Source of the DNA: Austropuccinia psidii
Lineage: Eukaryota > Basidiomycota > Pucciniomycetes > Pucciniales > Sphaerophragmiaceae
DNA: 64,000 nt
Reading direction: 5' to 3'
Assembly (NCBI GenBank): GCA_023105745.1
Contig: JALGQZ010000008.1
Location: forward strand, 25,495,866-25,559,865
The stretch's first letter is position 1, and each line of letters begins with the position of its first letter. The position numbers and the translations under genes are program-made. The notes under the pieces were generated by a model. That model did not search any database and was not told the DNA's origin. It saw only the letters and a list, made by a program, of their open reading frames with translations. Below, one piece after another: positions 19,578-30,178 of this stretch.

Positions 19578-22500
19578 ATGGATCACCAAATTTTAGAAGC
19601 CAAATACAAATCAGTCCTGAAGAAGGTGAGACCAGTCAATGAGCCAATGCCTCAAGACCTTAACCCACCTTTGGAAAGACCACCTTTGTCAAGAGATCCT
19701 TATGAAACACCCTTATCACCAAACCCACCTATATTTCAAGAAACCTTCAAGGTCACCCATGAAAGACTCCAAGCAGTCAATTTTGGCCCACCAGGATGGT
19801 TATCAAATGAAGAAATCAATTTACTCAAAAATGTTATTACCTTAAGGGAAAAAGCAATAGCTTTCTGTGAAGAAGAAAGAGGATTACTCAAACACTCATA
19901 TGGAAAACCTTACAAGATACCAGTAATACCTCATGAACCTTGGCAGAAGAAACCAATTCCCATTCCCAAATCAATTTTACCTCAGTTTACTGAATTAATC
20001 AGAGAAAGAATCAGGACTGGACTCTATGAACAATCCACCTCAAGCTACACAAGCCCAATCTTTTGTGTGGCCAAATCAAATGGGAAACTCAGAATTGTCC
20101 ATGACCTTCAAGAACTCAACAAAGTCACCATCAAGGATGCTGGCTTACCACCTCATATTGAAGAATTTGTAGATGCATTTGCAGGAAGAGCATGCTATGG
20201 ACTAGGAGATATCATGGGAGGATATGATGAAAGAGAATTAGATGTCACTACAAGACCTCTCACCACTTTTGAAACACCCCTTGGAAGGATGCAGCTCACA
20301 AGACTACCCCAAGGAGCCACCAACTCAGTAGCAGTATACCAAGCCCAAATGACCTGGATACTCCAAGAAGAAATACCAGAAAGTGTAGGAATTTTTATTG
20401 ATGATGGAGGAATAAAAGGACCAAGATCACTTTCTAACCAAGAAACACTACCAGAAAACCCCTCAATCAGAAGATTTATATGGGAATATGCCATAACCTT
20501 AGAAAGAATTTTATTCAGGATTGAAGAAGCAGGACTTACTATCTCAGGATCCAAGTTTGCATGCTGTGTTCCAGCTTTGGACATAGTAGGGCATGTTGTA
20601 TCATTCAAAGGAAGAACAATCTCAAAACAAAAGATTAACAAGATTCAAAATTGGCCAACACCTCTCAACAAAAAGGAAATAAGAGGATTTCTTGGACTTT
20701 GTGCCTATGTAAGGATGTTCATTGAAAACTTCTCACAAGTTGCATCACCACTCAGAAGGCTCACCAGAGAAGATGTTGACTGGGATTGGGATCAAAAATG
20801 TGAAGAAGCTTTCCATAAGCTCAGAAGAATAGTTGGAGAAGAGATAACCCTCAAGAAATTGGATTATGACAAAGGAGCAGGAAAAATTAAGCTAGCAGTA
20901 GATTCAAGTTACATTGCTGCAGGAGCAGTACTCACTCAAGAAGACAAAGAAGGAAAGGACAGACCAGTATTATATGAATCAATAACTTTTTCAAAATTGG
21001 AATCAAAATACTCACAACCCAAATTGGAACTCTGTGGAGTTGCAAGAATTCTCAAAAAGCTACAAACCATACTTTGGGGACAACATTTTGAATTACAGGT
21101 TGATGCCAAGGCTTTAATTGAAATGATCAACACCCCTTGCTTACCCAATGCCCCCATGACAAGATGGGTGGCTTTCATTCAGCTATTTTCCTTTGATTTG
21201 GTACACAAACCAGGGAAAACTTTCACTATGCCAGATGGGCTATCCAGAAGACCAAAAAACTCAGAAGAAGAAGATGAAGATGCACCAGAATTTGATGAAG
21301 AAGAAGATTGGATCAAGCCACACCCTGGATTTGGGGCTAAGAATGTAAATTCACTCCATTTTTCAGGAGTACAAGTACCAATAAAACAAGAAGGATTTTG
21401 GAAGAGAATGCAGGAATACTTAAGTACAATGAAAAAACCACAATCAAGTAAAGATGAAGAATTTAGAAGGATAAAAAGAAGGTCACCCAAATTTTTCTTG
21501 GAAGATGGCCAGCTTAAAAGAAGAAATAACCCAAACCCTCAACTGGTGATATCAAGTCAAGAAATTCAAAGCTACATTTTAAAATCACTTCATGAAGAAA
21601 TGGGCCACAGAGGGGAAAATGAAGCTTATAGAAGAATTAAAGCAAGATTTTGGTGGGAAGGAATGAAGAAATCAGTCAAGAAATGGGTTCAATCTTTCCT
21701 GGCCTGCCAAAAGAGAAGTCAAAACTTACAAAGGGAACAAGGAAGGCCTACAGCAACATCAACAATCTTTGAAAGGGTCAGTATGGATGCAGTCCATATC
21801 AAATCTGGAAGATGGAAATATATGGTTGTGGCCAGAGATGATTTTTCAGGATGGCCAGAAACAGTTGTACTAGGCAAATTAACAGCAAAAGCAGTTGCAG
21901 AATGGTTCACCTCAGAATGGATATGCATGTATGGCTCACCAAAAGAAGTAACTGTTGATGGGGGGCCAGAGTTTGGAAAAGAATTGCAAGATGCAGTAAA
22001 GAAAGCAGGATCAAGGATCAGAGTAACCACACCTTATTACCCAGAGTCTCAAGGAATGGTTGAAAGGGGCCATAAGCAACTCAAAGATGCATTAATCAAG
22101 ATTTGTGGAGAAAATGGAGGAAAATGGAAAAAATATCTACCTTTGGTTACATTGGCTGACAGAATCTCAACTAAAAGGACAACTGGTTTCTCACCATATG
22201 AACTCCAATTTGGACAACTACCAGTATTACCAATTGACATTGAAACAAAAACATTTTTAGCAGTAGAATGGCACAAAATATCCACAACTGAGGAATTACT
22301 GGAAGCCAGAGCCAAACAGTTGGAAGGAAAAGAAGATATGAGAAGAAAAGCAGCAGAAAAACTCAAAAAATCAAGGGAAGACTCAATGAAATATTGGGAT
22401 AGAAGAATGGCACACCAACTAAGATCACCACTTAAGCCAGGAGATTTGGTCCTGGTTTACAACAAAGCAATAGAAACTAATTGGGGACTACTTTTCAAAA

Positions 22501-22739
22501 ACAAATGGAATGGACCCTACAGGGTAATTAAACAAATAAACAATGGACCATATGAACTTGAGGAACTTGATGGAACAGAATTAGCAAGAAGATTTGCAGC
22601 ATCTCAAGTCAAGAGGTTCTACCCAAGAGGAAAGTTGATAAACACAAAAGAAGACACAGGAGAAGAACAAAGTGAAGAAGATGAATCAATAAATGAGGAA
22701 GAGGTATTTGAGGAAACCACAGAATCAGATGAAGAATAG
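19578..22739 (+). CDS. pol: Pol of element A: reverse transcriptase, RNase H, integrase
   Basis: ATG 19578 (gagaATGG) opens about 1,053 codons. The reverse transcriptase keeps its aspartates: LGDIMGGYD (about residue 208) and FIDD in place of YVDD (about 272), with LPQGATNS between. RNase H has AVDSS (about 441), KLELCGV (482) and QVDAKAL (508). Integrase has an N-terminal HEEMGHRG histidine pair and CQKRSQ, but the first cysteine of the usual C-x2-C is phenylalanine (SFLACQ). The core is intact: SMDAV (about 736), VDGGPEF (793) and MVERG (828). A GPY region and an acidic tail follow; there is no chromodomain. Pol has its own AUG far from gag, so expression by readthrough from gag is unlikely. 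Confidence 0.93.
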   Translation: MDHQILEAKYKSVLKKVRPVNEPMPQDLNPPLERPPLSRDPYETPLSPNPPIFQETFKVTHERLQAVNFGPPGWLSNEEINLLKNVITLREKAIAFCEEERGLLKHSYGKPYKIPVIPHEPWQKKPIPIPKSILPQFTELIRERIRTGLYEQSTSSYTSPIFCVAKSNGKLRIVHDLQELNKVTIKDAGLPPHIEEFVDAFAGRACYGLGDIMGGYDERELDVTTRPLTTFETPLGRMQLTRLPQGATNSVAVYQAQMTWILQEEIPESVGIFIDDGGIKGPRSLSNQETLPENPSIRRFIWEYAITLERILFRIEEAGLTISGSKFACCVPALDIVGHVVSFKGRTISKQKINKIQNWPTPLNKKEIRGFLGLCAYVRMFIENFSQVASPLRRLTREDVDWDWDQKCEEAFHKLRRIVGEEITLKKLDYDKGAGKIKLAVDSSYIAAGAVLTQEDKEGKDRPVLYESITFSKLESKYSQPKLELCGVARILKKLQTILWGQHFELQVDAKALIEMINTPCLPNAPMTRWVAFIQLFSFDLVHKPGKTFTMPDGLSRRPKNSEEEDEDAPEFDEEEDWIKPHPGFGAKNVNSLHFSGVQVPIKQEGFWKRMQEYLSTMKKPQSSKDEEFRRIKRRSPKFFLEDGQLKRRNNPNPQLVISSQEIQSYILKSLHEEMGHRGENEAYRRIKARFWWEGMKKSVKKWVQSFLACQKRSQNLQREQGRPTATSTIFERVSMDAVHIKSGRWKYMVVARDDFSGWPETVVLGKLTAKAVAEWFTSEWICMYGSPKEVTVDGGPEFGKELQDAVKKAGSRIRVTTPYYPESQGMVERGHKQLKDALIKICGENGGKWKKYLPLVTLADRISTKRTTGFSPYELQFGQLPVLPIDIETKTFLAVEWHKISTTEELLEARAKQLEGKEDMRRKAAEKLKKSREDSMKYWDRRMAHQLRSPLKPGDLVLVYNKAIETNWGLLFKNKWNGPYRVIKQINNGPYELEELDGTELARRFAASQVKRFYPRGKLINTKEDTGEEQSEEDESINEEEVFEETTESDEE

Positions 22740-22776
22740 AGAGCTCTCACCTGGAATGCTGAGGACAGCATTAAAT

Positions 22777-22787
22777 GGAGAGGGGGA
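22777..22787 (+). other. Polypurine tract of element A
   Basis: ggagaggggga directly abuts the TGTGG start of the 3' LTR, as expected for the plus-strand primer. Confidence 0.8.
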
Positions 22788-24757
22788 TGTGGTATTCCAT
22801 ACCATTTTTTTTCACCAGGCTCAAGCTCATAATACCCCAAAACAGCAGTAAATCCAGCCTACAGGTAGACTTACACTCAAATCTTACACCAAAAGGTCAA
22901 TTTTACAGCAAGAAGCTGGAATTAACTCATAAAACCATTGCACAGGCACCAAAGGGCAGTGTATGTGTTTAAATAAAGTATTCAATTTCATTATGCATAT
23001 GTAAAAATCAAGTTACATATAGTAAACTAGTTACAACAAACAAGGCACCACCCTTTAAATTACACCCCCTTACAGCCACAGGACACATGCAGCAAGAAAA
23101 TTACACATGCATTAGCTACACAGCCAACTTGCATTCAAAATCACATGATGCAAAGCTCAACTCCATGGAATTCCTGCAAGTCATTTATAACACAGCCACA
23201 GGAGTACCTTATCTTATATCCTCAGTAACCCCACTTAAAACCTTAAAACAGAATCATAATTATTTACACCACTCATCACCTCATGCAAACCAAAGCTAGT
23301 TACAACAGGCTGCATGCAGTACACAATTCTAATTAAATCTCAACCATATGACTATGCACAGCATGTGTCAAACTCAACAATCACATCATCTCATACATCA
23401 CAGTAAATTCACCAGTACAAGAAATTATCACCTGACTTCATTTTAAAGTTCAAAAAGAAGAAAAACAACCATGACACCTGCATAAACTACACAGCCACTT
23501 CTACCAAACCTAAAATAGGACATATGCAAAGGAATTACAAGGTCATCATGTGATACTGCATCCACCAACAGAATATCATGTGACAAGAAAGAGGCTGTGC
23601 ACAACAAAAATACCCAGCCAAAATTGAATCACCTCATGTATGCAAGGAAAATTCAAGAATATCACATCATAATTAGTTCACCAAAAGACAATCATGTAAT
23701 AAATGGAGGCTGTGCAGAAAGAAAATTATCACCAAACCTTAAATCCCCTGACCCATGCAATAAAGGTCCTCACCAAAAATGGAGTCACATGATGAAATCA
23801 AAAGGAATTAAAGTGGAAAACGACAGCTCCCATGGAGGGCCCTCTGGGCTCCCAAAAGGTATAAATAGAGGGGCTCTCTCCCCCAGATTTCAAAATCCCC
23901 CCCCATGCAAATTATATCCCATGCACAATATATCCTCTGCACATTACAAGCACAGGAATAAGTCATCCCTCACCTGGGAGGTAGTCCAGTATATTATAGT
24001 AAATTTACTTGCCCAGTAGCTAAGCTCAGTGGAAGTATAGTGTTGAAGATTACCCAGTAGCTAAGCTCAGTGGAATCTTATTATTATTAAAATAAAAATA
24101 AAAATTACCCAGTACCCAAGATTAGGGTTACTACTCTATTAAAATATTTTAACTAGTAAAATTAACTTCATTTAACAAGATTTAAAACTAACTTACCCAT
24201 TTAAAATCAAATATCAAAGAATCTTACCTGTTAAACTTAAAAAATACTATTTTATCTCATTATTAACACTCTTAAAAAGAAATAACAAACCTTAAAAATT
24301 ATTTTACTCTATTATAACTATACCTCAACAAAATTACCTTTATCAACACCAATCAAATTTTCCAGAAAACCTTAAATAACCCATCCTACCAAGGAATTAT
24401 AACCAAGAAGAAACAACTCACCTCAATTTCACCAAAAACTATTAAAATTAAAACAGACAAGTATTTCATTAAATCTAAAAATTAACCAAATTACTGACAT
24501 TATTTTTCATATTATTTATTGAATAGGTCTGATCTGAGACTGCTGAATTTTGTCTTCTGCAGTTGTAAAGCCACTTACTAATTTTATTTTGGTTTGTGAG
24601 CTCCAAGGAAGATTTTGTTCAGTATTTTAGGAGGGGCAGGCAATACACCCTTGCCACCCTTGGTTACAGGAGTTATTAGCAATTCAAAACTAGTTACCTG
24701 TGATTTCCCCCTCCAGGTACTGCCTTATTTTAATCCCACACAAGAGGAGTTCCCACA
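22788..24757 (+). repeat. Element A 3' LTR
   Basis: Same 1,970-bp length as the 5' LTR with about ten substitutions, for example in the aaataaattattc/aaataaagtattc, cccaatattagg/cccaagattagg and gtaaaggcac/gtaaagccac positions. No insertion or deletion was noticed. Confidence 0.95.
23860..23869 (+). promoter_or_regulatory. TATA box of element A 3' LTR
   Basis: TATAAATAGA, identical in context to 6411-6420. It could drive transcription outward into the decayed chromovirus downstream. Confidence 0.7.
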
Positions 24758-26026
24758 GTGTCAACAGGAGCACTTGTCCCTTTTGTGAAGAAAAAGGGTG
24801 GTGGCCTTTGTTCGTGTGTTGAGTACCACAATCTTGATGATTTCACTAGGAATAATAGGTATCCTGTTCCTTCAATGAACCAGCTCCTTACCTTTTCAAA
24901 CGGTTCTACTATCTTCTCTAACATAGATTTGCATGGTGCTTATAATATCTTGAGAATAAAAGAGGGGGATGAGCACTTAATTGCCTTTAGAACTGAATAT
25001 GGAAGTTATGCCATTTAGATTGGCCATCGCTCCTGCTTCATTCCAGAATCTTGTGCATGATATCTTTCCAGTTTCTTGAACATTTTTGTTGTAGTATACT
25101 TAGATGATATTATGGTCTTCTCTAGCTCTGAGGAGGAACTTGTCAATCATGTGGCCTCTGTCCTCCAAAGACTGAGGGACAATAATTTGTTATCTAAAGC
25201 CTTAAAGTGTGTATTCCATGCCTCAAGTGTGGAATACTTTGGCTATGTTGCTTCAAGTGAAGGCCTCACTATGAATTTTTACAAAGCTCAGCAAATCCTA
25301 AATTGGCCTCAGCCAAAGAACATCATGGCACTTCAATCTTTTGTTGCCTTTCCCAACTTTCATCCTTGTTTCATTATAAATTATTCCAAAAAAATCTCTT
25401 CTCTCACTTCCCTCCTTAAAAAATATTCTTCCTTCATCTTCAATGAGGAAGCTCTTAGTCAGTTTCAAATCCTCAAAGAAGCTTTCACCACTGCTCCTAT
25501 CCTATCCCATTTCAATCCTTCTCTACCAACTATTGTAGAGACTGATGCTTCTGATTATGCCTTGGGTGCTGTACTGAGTCAGGTGAATTACTCAGGAAAG
25601 CATCCTATTGCATTTGATAGTCACAAGCTCCTCCCAGCTGAGCTCAACTATGGAATTTATGACAAGGAACTCCTTGGCATATTTTGGGCTCTCAAGCACT
25701 GGAGAGCCTTTTTTCTTTCTCTTTCTGATTTCTTTGAAGTCTTTAAAGACCACTCTTCCCTTCAATATTCCATGTCTTCTAAAGTACTTACTTTTTGTCA
25801 AGGCCTTTGGGAACAGTTTATCTTTGAATTTCACTTTTCTATCACTTACTGGCCAGGAAGACTGGCCACTTTACCAGATGCCTCATCACGTTGGGACAAC
25901 ATGTACCCTGAGAGGAGGTGGACTTCATTAGCAAGAATCCTCAAAATGTTTATCAAGTTCTCAAGCAAAATTAAATTAAAGAGGAAAAACCTTTCTCAAT
26001 CAAAGTTAAAGTTTTCTCAGATTTAG
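24758..26026 (+). pseudogene. Reverse transcriptase-RNase H of element D, broken
   Basis: 24758-25018 covers the fingers and palm start (YPVPSMNQLL, NIDLHGAYN). A frame change at about 25019-25075 is followed by YLDDIMVFSS (about 25100). RNase H keeps TDASDYALGAVLSQ, YDKELLGI and KDHSSL. Compared with element E there are no long deletions here, but the frame break and the missing N-terminus make it non-functional. Confidence 0.85.
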
Positions 26027-27033
26027 TTGATCAAATTCTGAAGGCAGTATGGCAAGACAACAATTTCAAGGAAATTCTCAAGAAATTAGCAAGAGGTGAA
26101 TCAATCTCAGATTATTGTCTTGAACCTAAAGCCAAATTATTATTATTCAAAGATATAGTAGTCATCCCAAGCAATGATGAAATTCAATTGGATATCCTTC
26201 AAAAGCGTCATGACTAACCATTGGCTGGCCACCCTGGCCAGGAGAATACCCTCAAGCTCATCAAGAGGGATTTTTATTGGGTGGGAATGAATCAAATTAT
26301 CAAGGACTATGTTTCCTAATATCAGCAATGTTCAAGAAGCAAGAAAATTTACCTTAAGAAGTTTGGATTACTCAAGCCTCTTAAAATTTCATCTGGTTCT
26401 TGTAATTCATTATCAATCGGCTTTATCACTCAATTGCCTCTGTAAAACAACATTGACTCAATTCTAGTAGTTGTGGACAGATTCTCAAAAGTGGCAATTT
26501 TAATTCCAACTGATTCAACAATCACCTCTCTGGACCTAGCTCAAATCTTTATTAGTCATGTCTTTTCTAAACATGGCCTTTCAGTCAGTATTGTTTGTGA
26601 TAAAGGTTCATAATTTTGGACTCAATTGTGTCAGCAGGTCAAGATATCAAGAGATCTGTCAACGGCCTTTCACCCTGAAACAGATGGAAAGACAGAGAGG
26701 GTAAATAAGATTCTAGAACAGTATCTTCTCATGTATGTCAGCTACCATCAAGATTACTGGCACACCTGGCTCCCTCTGGCCAAATTTTCCTATAATAATG
26801 CAGAACATTCATCAAAACAACAGTCACCTTTTTTCTCCATATATGGAAGAAATCCCAGCTTTTACTCAATACAAATCTCTCAAGATACACCTGCTGGAAA
26901 GTTATCAACAAAACCGCAATCAGTACAGAAAGCTGTCAAAAAAGAATTAGAGTCAGAAATAAAGTGTTTTAGGAAGTATGCAGATAGAAATAGGGAAATT
27001 ACACCTGATTTCCAACCTGGGGAGAAAGTATAG
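26027..27033 (+). pseudogene. Integrase of element D, multiple stops
   Basis: Integrase similarity is clear (GHPGQENTLKLIKRDFYW, YQQCSRSKK, FSKVAILIPT, CDKGS, AFHPETDGKTERVNKIL) but stop codons interrupt it near 26216, 26317, 26441 and 26611. The catalytic DDE positions can still be traced. Confidence 0.8.
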
Positions 27034-27045
27034 CTAACTTCCAAG

Positions 27046-27420
27046 AACATAAAGAAAGGAAGACCCACAAAGAAGCTCTCAGAAAGATGGTTGGGACCTT
27101 TTGAGGTCCTGAAGAAGATTGGAAGACATGCATAGCACCTCAAGTTGCCTCCACAATGGAAGTCAGTTCACCCTGTCTTTCATGTGTCCTTGTTAGAACC
27201 AGTGAAGCAACCAACTATCCAAAATTGACATCAGTTGCCACTAACAACAGTCATAGTGGAAGAGCAAGAAGAATGTGAAGTGGCTCAGGTTCTGGACTCA
27301 AACCTCAAGAGAGGTAAATTATGTTACCTTGTGGAGTGGAAAGGATTCAATGAATACCCAGAAAGAACAACTTGGAAACCAGCTTCCAACATTACCACTC
27401 CCCAGATCTTTTCAACGATT
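27046..27420 (+). pseudogene. Chromodomain end of element D pol
   Basis: 27235-27420 encodes VAQVLDSNLKRGKLCYLVEWKG followed by YPERTTWKPASNI. This is a typical chromodomain with the aromatic cage residues Y, W and W. Such domains in chromoviruses direct insertion to heterochromatin. Upstream, the stop at 27032 and others separate it from integrase. Confidence 0.8.
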
Positions 27421-27476
27421 TCCACACTTTGTATCCTGACAAGCCTAGCCCAAATGCCTCAAGAGTTTGACTTCAT

Positions 27477-28120
27477 GGTGCTTGGTGGGGATTGGATTTT
27501 ATGAAAGTAAGTTCCTCTCCTGGCATGCACCTGTAAGGGGGTATTCTACCCAAATATGTTGTAAGAATAACCTTGGCCACTTTGTGAGCATTTGTCAATT
27601 TCTTTGGACAGGTTTAGAAGGCCTTGAAACATCAATACCCTTGAATTTGAACTTTTCATCAAGATATGGCCAAATTCTTTCTTTTCTTCTTTAATCCCTT
27701 TTTCTTTCATATTTTATTATTCCAAATTATGCCATTCACTATTGTTCAAGACATTCCTTAACTCAAAATCCATTTAGAGAAATGTTTTCTATTGTTCTAT
27801 GATGCTTGGTGGGGAGTGGAAGTTATGAAATTAAGTTCCATCTCCTAGTGTGCATCTCTGAGGGTTCTAATTCTTGTAAAACAGCACCTTGGCCACTCTG
27901 TGAGCATCAAATTTTTGGTTTTATCTTTTCAGGAAAATTATGGCCAAAACCAAGCAACTCAGCACAAGAAGGTCAATCCTCAGAAGCTTCTTTCTTTTCT
28001 TTTCTGTACTATTGTTTTCTCTGCATTCTTTCATTTCATTTCATTTCTTTCACTTGTATCTTTTTATTCTTATTTTTTATTTTTCTTGTTTTAAAAGCAG
28101 CAGTCACCACTCCCATATCT
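27477..28120 (+). repeat. Two diverged post-chromodomain repeats (element D)
   Basis: Copies beginning at about 27477 and 27799 share ggtgcttggtgggga, a taagttcc...ctcctgg word and ccttggccactttgtgagca. Spacing is about 320 bp. The same doubled block follows the chromodomain of element E. Confidence 0.65.
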
Positions 28121-28454
28121 TGTTTGGGGATTCAATTTATTTAATAATCAAAGAGCAAAACACTAGTCATGATAAAGACCAAATACAGATAATTCTCATC
28201 AAAATGTCTTCAAAGATCCCTCAAGTTATCAAAGAAACTGGGACCATAAAGTACAGCAGGCCGAGAATCAGAGTGATTGGAGTCACAAATGGAAGTCAGA
28301 TTTGAACTCATCTTCAAGTCAAGATTCAAAGCCAAGGCCAAGAAACTCATGGAAACTTTCAAGTCAGCAAGCAAATTATGGCAAGTTGAACTTCAAGAGC
28401 AGAGTGAAGCGCAAGAAAATAGGAGAAAAATCAAGAAAGAACTGTTTCATTGGC

Positions 28455-28940
28455 CAAATTGGCCATTTTTATGCATTTGCGGATTTTGGCGCATTTTGCG
28501 CACAATGCCATCAAATCATCTTCAAATCATGTGAAAATCTTTCAAAACCTCAAAAGCCAATGAAAATGTTCAAATTGGGGCATTTGCGCATTTCGCACAT
28601 TTCTGCCTAATTAACTTCCAAACCCTTCAGAAATTCATCAAAATATGCCATTTCAGTCATATTGGAATACTTGCGCATTTTGCACATTTCTGGATAATTC
28701 ACTTCCAAACCTTTAAAAACTTCATTTCATTCATGAATTCATCAAAATATGCCATTTCAGACATATTGGCATATTTGTGCATTTTGCGCATTTTTGCACA
28801 TTTGTGCATTGCTGGCTATTACTTCTTTGAAAACATAAGAACTGCCAATTTTGTCATTTCAATCATAAATTCATCAAAATATTAAATATCTTGCATAATT
28901 ACACATTTGCACATCTTGCTCATTTTGGCCAAATTAGCCA
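28455..28940 (+). repeat. Degenerate ~105-110-bp repeats with TTTGCGCATTTTGCGCA words
   Basis: Words like gcgcattttgcgcac and atatgccatttcagacatattgg recur near 28480, 28570, 28670 and 28780. The rest of 28120-29398 is A-rich and purine-rich without genes. Confidence 0.6.
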
Positions 28941-29398
28941 AAAAAAAACCAGAAAACAACAAAGTTGGGGGAAATTTCCAATGGATCCTGCAAAGGCCCA
29001 AAAGCAAGAAAAGGTCCAATTGGTCCCAATCTCAGGATGAAGACAATTTTATGCAATGGCAGTAGGTTCTTAGGAAATAAACCTGAAATCACCATCTATC
29101 ATGAGCCATGAGGACTCAAGACAAATTGAGTGAAGAACACTGCAATAAGAAGATAAAAAAATAGAAGGAACAGAAGAAAATGAAAGGAAATTTCAAAGAA
29201 GGGAAGAGGAATCAGAATCAAATCAAAGCAGAAGGACCTACAAGTTGTGAAGATGGAGGAGTTTATAATTATGATTAATGAGGAGAAATTATGAGGGATG
29301 AAGATTGGGTAATTGAGGGGAAGAAAGTTTCAATTGATCTCATCAAGATTCACTTACTTTTATGGTGCCAGAGCTCACCACTTTCAAGAGGGGAATAA

Positions 29399-30118
29399 TG
29401 TCACAGCCATGGAGACTGGAAGGACATTAACATGCATTACTAATTGAAGATCTTCCAACACCTAATTAGCAAGGGGGTTCATAGAAGATTCACCAAATAC
29501 AGTTTCAAATCTCAATACATCCCAATACAGGCAAGCTCAAATGCAGGATTCAAAAAATACAGGCCTGTCCTCAATACAGTTGAAAAAACCTGTACTGATT
29601 CAAATGACTGTATTGGACACACCAATACAGCTTCACATCTCAAATACAGATTCCTCCATCAGACAGTCATGGTTTCTCAACACTCAAACTCCAGGCTGGA
29701 ATTTTTTAACATATACCAGCCCCCTTTCACCCACCTGGGGGTTTTCCCCAAGTTAATTAGGATATTTGATTTATTATTAATATTATTTTATTTCTCACTC
29801 AGAAGTATTATTTCATTAACTATTAAGTTAGTCTTAGCTTTCCCTCACCCATTTCAGTAGAGTCCTGGTGGCCATATCCTTTATTAATCCTTTTCGCTTT
29901 TCTAAACAAGTTGAAACAGTGATACAGGATTATTTGTGGTTGGCTCTTTATTATTGCTTTTGTTTTCTCTCATGTCTTTTAATTCTTATTATTTTATTAC
30001 TAGGAATTTATCTCTTATATCATTACTTTTTTCCATTGAGTATTTATTCTGAGCCCTCCATAAGTAAGTCTGTTCACTGAGTGCCAGGCCCTCTTCATTT
30101 AGAAGAGCCCCTGTGACA
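29399..30118 (+). repeat. 3' LTR of element D (720 bp)
   Basis: Starts TGTCACAGCC after an aagaggggaataa purine tract and ends CCCCTGTGACA, so TGTCAC/GTGACA form the terminal inverted repeat. Its 3' half matches element E's 5' LTR (the gttgaaacagtga and gagccctccaa words). Confidence 0.8.
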
Positions 30119-30178
30119 GACAACCAATTCCTTTTATGCTTGCCAACAAGCGCACAGGAATTTTCCTTTGTTGCATGC

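Larger units (their letters stand above)
5339..24757 (+). mobile_element. Element A: 19.4-kb Ty3/gypsy-like LTR retrotransposon
   Basis: Two 1,970-bp LTRs with TGTGG...CCACA ends enclose a 15.5-kb interior. In order it holds a primer site, gag-protease, three accessory ORFs, a non-coding stretch with an antisense gene-like block, a 17-copy hairpin array, and pol with reverse transcriptase, RNase H and integrase. A polypurine tract lies directly before the 3' LTR. The order RT-RH-IN places it with Ty3/gypsy. The LTRs differ at about ten single bases by eye, so insertion is recent. GTGT on both sides may be a 4-bp target duplication. The unusual part is the 9 kb between protease and reverse transcriptase. 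Confidence 0.95.
24758..30118 (+). mobile_element. Element D: 3' part of a decayed chromovirus
   Basis: The sequence starts abruptly inside reverse transcriptase (STGALVPFVKK...) at the element A border. It then runs through RNase H, integrase and a chromodomain, a long non-coding tail with internal repeats, and a 720-bp 3' LTR. Gag, protease and the start of reverse transcriptase are absent from the left flank of element A. It is closely related to element E. Confidence 0.85.
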
